Positions 28,747 to 38,907 of a stretch of 64,000 nucleotides of DNA are shown in pieces; within the stretch, counting starts at the first letter, position 1, and the number at the start of each line of letters is the position of its first letter. The stretch is from Fasciola hepatica. Its lineage: Eukaryota; Platyhelminthes; Trematoda; Plagiorchiida; Fasciolidae. The position numbers were made by a program, and so were the translations under genes. Below the pieces are notes generated by a model. The model ran no database searches. It saw only the letters and a program-made list of their open reading frames with translations, and was not told the origin of the DNA. The stretch covers positions 5,766,001 through 5,830,000 of the forward strand of contig CANUEZ040000191.1 in assembly GCA_948099385.1 (NCBI GenBank), given 5' to 3'.

Positions 28747-31700
28747 AACCAAATTCTCGCACACCGATCCAATCCTATGTTCCATCACTTCTCTATTTAT
28801 GGGCCTAAGTAAAACCAAGGCATTCCCTATGAACAATCCACACAGATTGCTCATACAATGCAATAGTGCAGTAGCAGAGTAGATTTGTATAATATGATTC
28901 TCCATGCAGCTTGAACACTGAACTGACCATTGAAAATGATGGAAGCACTGTACAGCTGTTTGATCCGCTAAGGGAATCATGAGCATTGCACATGGACAGA
29001 GCCCACACGGGGACACGAACAACGGTTGGGGTGAACGAATGTCAGGCGAACACCCAAATCACAAGGCTATCCGATATGGTTCTCAACGCTTTGTTCAACA
29101 TATACACTACATGATATAGCACAATCCCCAAATTGGCTTCGGCTTTCGCTTTCGCTTTGAACGGTAACAACCAAATTCTCGCACACCGATCCAATCTTAT
29201 GTTCCATCACTTCTCTATTTATGGGCCTAAGTAAGACCAAGGCATTCCCTTATGAACAATCCACACAGATTGCTCATACAATGCAATAGAGCAGTAGCAG
29301 AGTAGATTTGTATAATATGATTATCCATGCAGCTTGAACACTGAACTGACCATTGAAAATGATGGAAGCACTGTACAGCTGTTTGATCCGCTAAGGGAAT
29401 CATGAGCATTGCTCATGGACAGAGCCCACACGGGGACACGAACAAGGGTTGGAGTGAACGAATGTCAGTCGAACACCCAAACCACAAGGCTGTCCGATAT
29501 GGTTCTCAAAGCTATGTTCAACACACACACTAAATGATATAGCACAATCCCCAAATTGGCTTCGGCTTTCGCTTTCGCTTTGAACGGTAACAACCAAATT
29601 CTCGCACACCGATCCAATCCTATGTTCCATCACTTCTCTATTTATGGGCCTAAGTGAAACCAAGGCATTCCCTTATGAACAATCCACACAGATTGCTCAT
29701 ACAATGCAATAGAGCAGTAGCAGAGTAGATTTGTATAATATGATTATCCATGCAGCTTGAACACTGAACTGACCATTGAAAATGATGGAAGCACTGTACA
29801 GCTGTTTGATCCGCTAAGGGAATCATGAGCATTGCACATGGACAGAGCCCACACGGGGACACGAACAAGGGTTGGGGTGAACGAATGTCAGTCGAACACC
29901 CAAACCACAAGGCTATCCGATATGGGTCTCAACGCTTTGTTCAACATATACACTACATGATATAGCACAATCCCCAAATTGGCTTCGGCTTTCGCTTTCG
30001 CTTTGAACGGTAACAACCAAATTCTCGCACACCGATCCAATCCTATGTTCCATCACTTCTCTATTTATGGGCCTAAGTAAGACCTAGGCATTCCCTTATG
30101 AACAATCCACACAGATTGCTCATACAATGCAATAGAGCAGTAGCAGAGTAGATTTGTATAATATGATTATCCATGCAGCTTGAACACTGAACTGACCATT
30201 GAAAATGATGGAAGCACTGTACAGCTGTTTGATCCGCTAAGGGAATCATGAGCATTGCACATGGACAGAGCCCACTCGGAGACACGAACAAGGGTTGCGG
30301 TGAACGAATGTCAGTCGAACACCCAAACCACAAGGCTATCCCATATGGGTCTCAACGCTTTGTTCAACATATACACTACATGATATAGCACAATCCCCAA
30401 ATTGGCTTCGGCTTTCGCTTTCGCTTTGAACGGTAACAACCAAATTCTCGCACATCGATCCAATCCTATGTTCCATCACTTCTCTATTTATGGGCCTAAG
30501 TAAGACCAAGGCATTCCCTTTTGAACAATCCACACAGATTGCTCATACAATGCAATAGAGCAGTAGCAGAGTAGATTTGTATAATATGATTCTCCATGCA
30601 GCTTGAACACTGAACTGACCATTGAAAATTATGGAAGCACTGTACAGCTGTTTGATCCGCTAAGGGAATCATGAGCATTGCACATGGACAGAGCCCACAC
30701 GGGGACACGAACAACGGTTGGGGTGAACGAATGTCAGGCGAACACCCAAATCACAAGGCTATCCGATATGGTTCTCAACGCTTTGTTCAACATATACACT
30801 ACATGATATAGCACAATCCCCAAATTGGCTTCGGCTTTCGCTTTCGCTTTGAACGGTAACAACCAAATTCTCGCACACCGATCCAATCTTATGTTCCATC
30901 ACTTCTCTATTTATGGGCCTAAGTAAGACCAAGGCATTCCCTTATGAACAATCCACACAGATTGCTCATACAATGCAATAGAGCAGTAGCAGAGTAGATT
31001 TGTATAATATGATTATCCATGCAGCTTGAACACTGAACTGACCATTGAAAATGATGGAAGCACTGTACAGCTGTTTGATCCGCTAAGGGAATCATGAGCA
31101 TTGCTCATGGACAGAGCCCACACGGGGACACGAACAAGGGTTGGAGTGAACGAATGTCAGTCGAACACCCAAACCACAAGGCTGTCCGATATGGTTCTCA
31201 AAGCTATGTTCAACACACACACTAAATGATATAGCACAATCCCCAAATTGGCTTCGGCTTTCGCTTTCGCTTTGAACGGTAACAACCAAATTCTCGCACA
31301 CCGATCCAATCCTATGTTCCATCACTTCTCTATTTATGGGCCTAAGTAAAACCAAGGCATTCCCTTATGAACAATCCACACAGATTGCTCATACAATGCA
31401 ATAGTGCAGTAGCAGAGTAGATTTGTATAATATGATTATCCATGCAGCTTGAACACTGAACTGACCATTGAAAATGATGGAAGCACTGTACAGCTGTTTG
31501 ATCCGCTAAGGGAATCATGAGCATTGCACATGGACAGAGCCCACACGGGGACACGAACAACGGTTGGGGTGAACGAATGTCAGTCGAACACCCAAACCAC
31601 AAGGCTATCCGATATGGGTCTCAACGCTTTGTTCAACACACACACTACATGATATAGCACAATCCCCAAATTGGCTTCGGCTTTCGCTTTCGCTTTGAAC

Positions 31701-32129
31701 GGTAACAACCAAATTCTCGCACACCGATCCAATCCTATGTTCCATCACTTCTCTATTTATGGGCCTAAGTAAGACCAAGGCATTCCCTTATGAACAATCC
31801 ACACAGATTGCTCATACAATGCAATAGAGCAGTAGCAGAGTAGATTTGTATAATATGATTATCCATGCAGCTTGAACACTGAACTGACCATTGAAAATGA
31901 TGGAAGCACTGTACAGCTGTTTGATCCGCTAAGGGAATCATGAGCATTGCACATGGACAGAGCCCACTCGGAGACACGAACAAGGGTTGCGGTGAACGAA
32001 TGTCAGTCGAACACCCAAACCACAAGGCTATCCGATATGGGTCTCAACGCTTTGTTCAACATATACACTACATGATATAGCACAATCCCCAAATTGGCTT
32101 CGGCTTTCGCTTTCGCTTTGAACGGTAAC
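28747..32129 (+). repeat. Array block: M69-M76, tetramer spacing of 1692 bp
   Basis: Monomers start at 28747, 29169, 29592, 30015, 30438, 30861, 31284 and 31707. The 3' part of M69 with M70 matches the 3' part of M73 with M74 at exactly 1692 bp. Shared private marks are gtcaggcg with caaatcac (29041 and 30733), aatcttatg at the monomer starts, and gcattgctcatgg (near 29406 and 31098). M72 and M76 share the ctcggag plus ttgcgg haplotype. M71 has aagtgaaacc where M75 has aagtaaaacc. Confidence 0.87.
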
Positions 32130-33176
32130 AACCAAATTCTCGCACACCGATCCAATCCTATGTTCCATCGCTTCTCTATTTATGGGCCTAAGTAAGACCA
32201 AGGCATTCCCTTATGAACAATCCACACAGATTGCTCATACAATGCAATAGTGCAGTAGCAGAGTAGATTTGTATAATATGATTCTCCATGCAGCTTGAAC
32301 ACTGAACTGACCATTGAAAATGATGGAAGCACTGTACAGCTGTTTGATCCGCTAAGGGAATCATGAGCATTGCACATGGACAGAGCCCACACGGGGACAC
32401 GAACAAGGGTTGGGGTGAACGAATGTCAGTCGAACACCCAAACCACAATGCTATCGATATGGGTCTCAACGCTTTGTTCAACATATACACTACATGATAT
32501 AGCACAATCCCCAAATTGGCTTCGGCTTTCGCTTTCGCTTTGAACGGTAACAACCAAATTCTCGCACACCGATCCAATCCTATGTTCCATCACTTCTCTA
32601 TTTATGGGCCTAAGTAAGACCAAGGCATTCCCTTATGAACAATCCACACAGATTGCTCATACAATGCAATAGAGCAGTAGCAGAGTAGATTTGTATAATA
32701 TGATTATCCATGCAGCTTGAACACTGAACTGACCATTGAAAATTATGGAAGCACTGTACAGCTGTTTGATCCGCTAAGGGAATCATGAGCATTGCACATG
32801 GACAGAGCCCACACGGGGACACGAACAAGGGTTGGGGTGAACGAATGTCAGTCGAACACCCAAACCACAAGGCTATCCCATATGGTTCACAAAGCTATGT
32901 TCATCACACACACTTAAAAATATAGTACAATCCCCAAATTGGCTTCGGCTTTCGCTTTCGCTTTGAACGGTAACAACCAAATTCTCGCACACCGATCCAA
33001 TCCTATGTTCCATCACTTCTCTATTTATGGGCCTAAGTAAAACCAAGGCATTCCCTTATGAACAATCCACACAGATTGCTCATACAATGCAATAGAGCAG
33101 TAGCAGAGTAGATTTGTATAATATGATTCTCCATGCAGCTTGAACACTGAACTGACCATTGAAAATGATGGAAGCA

Positions 33177-33188
33177 CTGTACAGCTGT
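33177..33188. other. Overlapping short palindromes in the monomer core (representative copy)
   Basis: The 12 bases ctgtacagctgt contain two overlapping perfect 8-bp palindromes, ctgtacag and acagctgt, sharing acag. They sit at offsets 203-214 and are preserved in nearly all monomers; exceptions I saw are near 50530 (tgcacag), 54764 (acaactg), 62375 (tactgctg), and 36571 and 41229 (acagatg). A dyad at a fixed place in each monomer could be a protein site or simply inherited. Confidence 0.5.
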
Positions 33189-33378
33189 TTGATCCGCTAA
33201 GGGAATCATGAGCATTGCACATGGACAGAGCCCACACGGGGACACGAACAAGGGTTGGGGTGAACGAATGTCAGTCGAACACCCAAACCACAAGGCTATC
33301 CGATATGGGTCTCAACGCTTTGTTCAACATATACACTACATGATATAGCACAATCCCCAAATTGGCTTCGGCTTTCGC

Positions 33379-33395
33379 TTTCGCTTTGAACGGTA
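33379..33395 (+). promoter_or_regulatory. CENP-B-box-like 17-mer (representative copy)
   Basis: The 17 bases tttcgctttgaacggta align without gaps to the mammalian CENP-B box consensus NTTCGNNNNANNCGGGN. TTCG and CGG match, giving 7 of 9 fixed positions; the mismatches are G for A at position 10 and T for G at position 16. The same 17-mer lies just before each monomer start across the array. The only altered copies I noticed end the monomers finishing at 7183, 8029, 13104 and 38055. CENP-B binds this box in mammalian satellites, and related boxes have been proposed in other animals. Binding here is untested, and the two mismatches are at positions considered important. Confidence 0.35.
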
Positions 33396-34242
33396 ACAAC
33401 CAAATTCTCGCACACCGATCCAATCCTATGTTCCATCACTTCTCTATTTATGGGCCTAAGTAAGACCAAGGCATTCCCTTTTGAACAATCCACACAGATT
33501 GCTCATACAATGCAATAGAGCAGTAGCAGAGTAGATTTGTATAATATGATTATCCATGCAGCTTGAACACTGAACTGACCATTGAAAATTATGGAAGCAC
33601 TGTACAGCTGTTTGATCCGCTAAGGGAATCATGAGCATTGCACATGGACAGAGCCCACACGGGGACACGAACAAGGGTTGGGGTGAACGAATGTCAGTCG
33701 AACACCCAAACCACAAGGCTATCCCATATGGTTCACAAAGCTATGTTCATCACACACACTTAAAAATATAGTACAATCCCCAAATTGGCTTCGGCTTTCG
33801 CTTTCGCTTTGAACGGTAACAACCAAATTCTCGCACACCGATCCAATCCTATGTTCCATCACTTCTCTATTTATGGGCCTAAGTAAGACCAAGGCATTCC
33901 CTTTTGAACAATCCACACAGATTGCTCATACAATGCAATAGAGCAGTAGCAGAGTAGATTTGTATAATATGATTCTCCATGCAGCTTGAACACTGAACTG
34001 ACCATTGAAAATGATGGAAGCACTGTACAGCTGTTTGATCCGCTAAGGGAATCATGAGCATTGCACATGGACAGAGCCCACACGGGGACACGAACAAGGG
34101 TTGGGGTGAACGAATGTCAGTCGAACACCCAAACCACAATGCTATCGATATGGGTCTCAACGCTTTGTTCAACATATACACTACATGATATAGCACAATC
34201 CCCAAATTGGCTTCGGCTTTCGCTTTCGCTTTGAACGGTAAC

Positions 34243-36784
34243 AACCAAATTCTCGCACACCGATCCAATCCTATGTTCCATCACTTCTCTATTTATGGGC
34301 CTAAGTAAGACCAAGGCATTCCCTTATGAACAATCCACACAGATTGCTCATACAATGCAATAGAGCAGTCGCAGAGTAGATTTGTATAATATGATTCTCC
34401 ATGCAGCTTGAACACTGAACTGACCATTGAAAATGATGGAAGCACTGTACAGCTGTTTGATCCGCTAAGGGAATCATGAGCATTGCACATGGACAGAGCC
34501 CACTCGGAGACACGAACAAGGGTTGGGGTGAACGAATGTCAGTCGAACACCCAAACCACAAGGCTATCCGATATGGGTCTCAACGCTTTGTTCAACATAT
34601 ACACTACATGATATAGCACAATCCCCAAATTGGCTTCGGCTTTCGCTTTCGCTTTGAACGGTAACAACCAAATTCTCGCACACCGATCCAATCCTGTGTT
34701 CCATCACTTCTCTATTTATGGGCCTAAGTAAGACCAAGGCATTCCCTTATGAACAATCCACACAGATTGCTCATACAATGCAATAGAGCAGTAGCAGAGT
34801 AGATTTGTATAATATGATTATCCATGCAGCTTGAACACTGAACTGACCATTGAAAATGATGGAAGCACTGTACAGCTGTTTGATCCGCTAAGGGAATCAT
34901 GAGCATTGCACATGGACAGAGCCCACACGGGGACACGAACAAGGGTTGGAGTGAACGAATGTCAGTCGAACACCCAAACCACAAGGCTATCCCATATGGG
35001 TCTCAACGCTTTGTTCAACATATACACTACATGATATAGCACAATCCCCAAATTGGCTTCGGCTTTCGCTTTCGCTTTGAACGGTAACAACCAAATTCTC
35101 GCACACCGATCCAATCCTATGTTCCATCACTTCTCTATTTATGGGCCTAAGTAAAACCAAGGCATTCCCTTATGAACAATCCACACAGATTGCTCATACA
35201 ATGCAATAGAGCAGTAGCAGAGTAGATTTGTATAATATGATTCTCCATGCAGCTTGAACACTGAACTGACCATTGAAAATGATGGAAGCACTGTACAGCT
35301 GTTTGATCCGCTAAGGGAATCATGAGCATTGCACATGGACAGAGCCCACACGGGGACACGAACAAGGGTTGGAGTGAACGAATGTCAGTCGAACACCCAA
35401 ACCACAAGGCTATCCGATATGGGTCTCAACGCGTTGTTCAACATATACACTACATGATATAGCACAATCCCTAAATTGGCTTCGGCTTTCGCTTTCGCTT
35501 TGAACGGTAACAACCAAATTCTCGCACACCGATCCAATCCTATGTTCCATCACTTCTCTATTTATGGGCCTAAGTAAGACCAAGGCATTCCCTTATGAAC
35601 AATCCACACAGATTGCTCATACAATGCAATAGAGCAGTAGCAGAGTAGATTTGTATAATATGATACTCCATGCAGCTTGAACACTGAACTGACCATTGAA
35701 AATGATGGAAGCACTGTACAGCTGTTTGATCCGCTAAGGGAATCATGAGCATTGCACATGGACAGAGCCCACACGGGGACACGAACAAGGGTTGGGGTGA
35801 ACGAATGTCAGTCGAACACCCAAACCACAAGGCTATCCGATATGGGTCTCAACGCTTTGTTCAACATATACACTACATGATATAGCACAATCCCCAAATT
35901 GGCTTCGGCTTTCGCTTTCGCTTTGAACGGTAACAACCAAATTCTCGCACACCGATCCAATCCTATTTTCCATCACTTCTCTATTTATGGGCCTAAGTAA
36001 AACCAAGGCATTCCCTTATGAACAATCCACACAGATTGCTCATACAATGCAATAGTGCAGTAGCAGAGTAGATTTGTATAATATGATTCTCCATGCAGCT
36101 TGAACACTGAACTGACCATTGAAAATTATGGAAGCACTGTACAGCTGTTTGATCCGCTGAGGGAATCATGAGCATTGCACATGGACAGAGCCCATACGGG
36201 GACACGAACAAGGGTTGCGTTGAACGAATGTCAGTCGAACACCCAAACCACAAGGCTATCCGATATGGGTCTCAACGCTTTGTTCAACATATACAATACA
36301 TGATATAGCACAATCCCCAAATTGGCTTCGGCTTTCGCTTTCGCTTTGAACGGTAACAACCAAATTTACGCACACCGATCCAATCCTATGTTCCATCACT
36401 TCTCTATTTATGGGCCTAAATAAAACCAAGGCATTCCCTTATGAACAATCCACACACACAGATTGCTCATACAATGCAATAGAGCAGTAGCAGAGTAGAT
36501 TTGTATAATATGATTCTCCATGCAGCTTGAACACTGAACTGACCATTGAAAATGATGGAAGCACTGTACAGATGTTTGATCCGCTAAGGGAATCATGAGC
36601 ATTGCACATGGACAGAGCCCACACGGGGACACGAACAAGGGTTGGAGTGAACGAATGTCAGTCGAACACCCAAACCACAAGGCTATCCCATATGGGTCTC
36701 AACGCTTTGTTCAACATATACACTACATGATATAGCACAATCCCCAAATTGGCTTCGGCTTTCGCTTTCGCTTTGAACGGTAAC
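34243..36784 (+). repeat. Array block: M82-M87, mixed monomers
   Basis: Monomers start at 34243, 34666, 35089, 35512, 35935 and 36358. Private marks include gcagtcgcag in M82, cctgtgttcc in M83, gatactcc in M85, cctattttcc with cgctgaggg in M86, and aatttacgc plus a 4-base CA expansion in M87 (427 bp). No higher-order period is visible. Confidence 0.87.
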
Positions 36785-38907
36785 AACCAAATTCTTGCAC
36801 ACCGATCCAATCCTATGTTCCATCACTTCTCTATTTATGGGCCTAAATAAAACCAAGGCATTCCCTTATGAACAATCCACACAGATTGCTCATACAATGC
36901 AATAGAGCAGTAGCAGTGTAGATTTGTATAATATGATTCTCCATGCAGCTTGAACACTGAACTGACCATTGAAAATGATGGAAGCACTGTACAGCTGTTT
37001 GATCCGCTAAGGGAATCATGAGCATTGCACCTGGACAGAGCCCAATCGGAGACACGAACAAGGGTCAGGGTGAACGAATGTCAGTCGAACACCCAAACCA
37101 CAAGGCTATCCCATATGGGTCTCAACGATTTGTTCAACATATACAATACATGATATAGCACAATCCCCAAATTGGCTTCGGCTTTCGCTTTCGCTTTGAA
37201 CGGTAACAACCAAATTCTTGCACACCGATCCAATCCTATGTTCCATCACTTCTCTATTTATGGGCCTAAGTAAAACCAAGGCATTCCCTTATGAACAATC
37301 CCCACACAGATTGCTCATGCAATGCAATAGAGCAGTAGCAGAGTAGATTTGTATAATATGATTCTCCATGCAGCTTGAACACTGAACTGACCATTGAAAA
37401 TGATGGAAGCACTGTACAGCTGTTTGATCCGCTAAGGGAATCATGAGCATTGCACATGGACAGAGCCCACACGGGGACACGAACAAGGGTCAGGGTGAAC
37501 GAATGTCAGTCGAACACCCAAACCACAAGGCTATCCCATATGGGTCTCAACGATTTGTTCAACATATACAATACATGATATAGCACAATCCCCAAATTGG
37601 CTTCGGCTTTCGCTTTCGCTTTGAACGGTAACAACCAAATTCTTGCACACCGATCCAATCCTATGTTCCATCACTTCTCTATTTATGGGCCTAAATAAAA
37701 CCAAGCCATTCCCTTATGAACAATCCACACAGATTGCTCATACAATGCAATAGAGCAGTAGCAGAGTAGATTTGTATAATATGATTCTCCATGCAGCTTG
37801 AACACTGAACTGACCATTGAAAATGATGGAAGCACTGTACAGCTGTTTGATCCGCTAAGGGAATCATGAGCATTGCACCTGGACAGAGCCCAATCGGAGA
37901 CACGAACAAGGGTCAGGGTGAACGAATGTCAGTCGAACACCCGAACCACAAGGCTATCCGATATGGGTCTCAACGATTTGTTCAACATATACACTACATG
38001 ATATAGCACAATCCCCAAATTGGCTTCGGCTTTCGCTTTCGCTTTTAACGGTAACAACCAAATTCTTGCACACCGATCCAATCCTATGTTCCATCACTTC
38101 TCTATTTATGGGCCTAAATAAAACCAAGGCATTCCCTTATGAACAATCCACACACACAGATTGCTCATACAATGCAATAGAGCAGTAGCAGAGTAGATTT
38201 GTATAATATGATTCTCCATGCAGCTTGAACACTGAACTGACCATTGAAAATGATGGAAGCACTGTACAGCTGTTTGATCCGCTAAGGGAATCATGAGCAT
38301 TGCACCTGGACAGAGCCCAATCGGAGACACGAACAAGGGTCAGGGTGAACGAATGTCAGTCGAACACCCAAACCACAAGGCTATCCCATATGGGTCTCAA
38401 CGATTTGTTCAACATATACAATACATGATATAGCACAATCCCCAAATTGGCTTCGGCTTTCGCTTTCGCTTTGAACGGTAACAACCAAATTCTCGCACAC
38501 CGATCCAATCCTATGTTCCATCACTTCTCTATTTATGGGCCTAAGTAAAACCAAGGCATTCCCTTATGAACAATCCACACACAGATTGCTCATACAATGC
38601 AATAGAGCAGTAGCAGAGTAGATTTGTATAATATGATTCTCCATGCAGCTTGAACACTGAACTGACCATTGAAAATGATGGAAGCACTGTACAGCTGTTT
38701 GATCCGCTAAGGGAATCATGAGCATTGCACATGGACAGAGCCCACACGGGGACACGAACAAGGGTTGGAGTGAACGAATGTCAGTCGAACACCCAAACCA
38801 CAAGGCTATCCCATATGGGTCTCAACGATTTGTTCAACATATACAATACATGATATAGCACAATCCCCAAATTGGCTTCGGCTTTCGCTTTCGCTTTGAA
38901 CGGTAAC
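36785..38907 (+). repeat. CA-expanded, tcaggg-marked cluster (M88-M92)
   Basis: Monomers start at 36785, 37208, 37633, 38056 and 38483. M88, M90 and M91 share cacctggac, caatcggag, agggtcaggg and cctaaataaaacc. M89 has agggtcaggg with the common acacgggg. All five have caacgattt at the junction, and M88-M91 begin with attcttgc. Lengths are 423, 425, 423, 427 and 425. The shared private state of neighbours shows local spread by short-range exchange. Confidence 0.88.

Larger units (their letters stand above)
32975..33397 (+). repeat. Reference monomer (M79), close to consensus
   Basis: This 423-bp monomer carries the majority state at almost every variable site and serves as a ruler for the array. 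I count 104 C and 83 G (44% GC) and 13 CpG, an observed/expected CpG of about 0.64. Landmarks by offset: conserved start 1-57; aagtaa motif 61-66; CT run 77-86; CA run about 95-101; AT-rich gatttgtata 137-146; A run 187-196; overlapping palindromes 203-214; variable zone about 258-370; TTCG-rich tract 392-413; CENP-B-box-like site 405-421. I see no internal subrepeats apart from the short gctttc iteration near the end. Confidence 0.9.
32130..34242 (+). repeat. Array block: M77-M81 with a strongly diverged junction in two monomers
   Basis: Monomers start at 32130, 32552, 32975, 33398 and 33821. M78 and M80, 846 bp apart, share a junction unlike the rest of the array: ggttcacaaagctatg, tcatcacacac, cttaaaaatatagtac. 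M77 and M81, 1691 bp apart, share caatgctatcgat. The flanking pairs are in swapped order around M79, which suggests nested exchanges. Confidence 0.87.

Noticed and set aside
33101..33140. tataat and ttgaac motifs resembling bacterial promoter elements.
   Set aside because: They are AT-rich satellite sequence repeated about 151 times with wrong spacing, and there is no gene to drive. The array is eukaryotic in character.
33033..33293. A recurring 86-codon minus-strand open frame, cysteine-rich, present in most monomers.
   Set aside because: It opens at TTG, and the first ATG lies 26 codons in, leaving about 60 codons. It recurs only because the satellite recurs, frames are broken or joined freely by one-base indels, and there is no ribosome-binding context or recognisable domain.
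33265..33305. tRNA-like A box (tagccttgtgg) and B box (tgttcgactga) on the minus strand, suggesting a SINE origin.
   Set aside because: The two boxes would be only a few bases apart instead of the usual 30-60, each has mismatches, and no tRNA-like fold or poly-A tail is visible.
33371..33388. The gctttcgctttcgcttt tract as a microsatellite.
   Set aside because: It has only about three imperfect hexamer units and does not vary in length across the array, so it behaves as a fixed part of the monomer.
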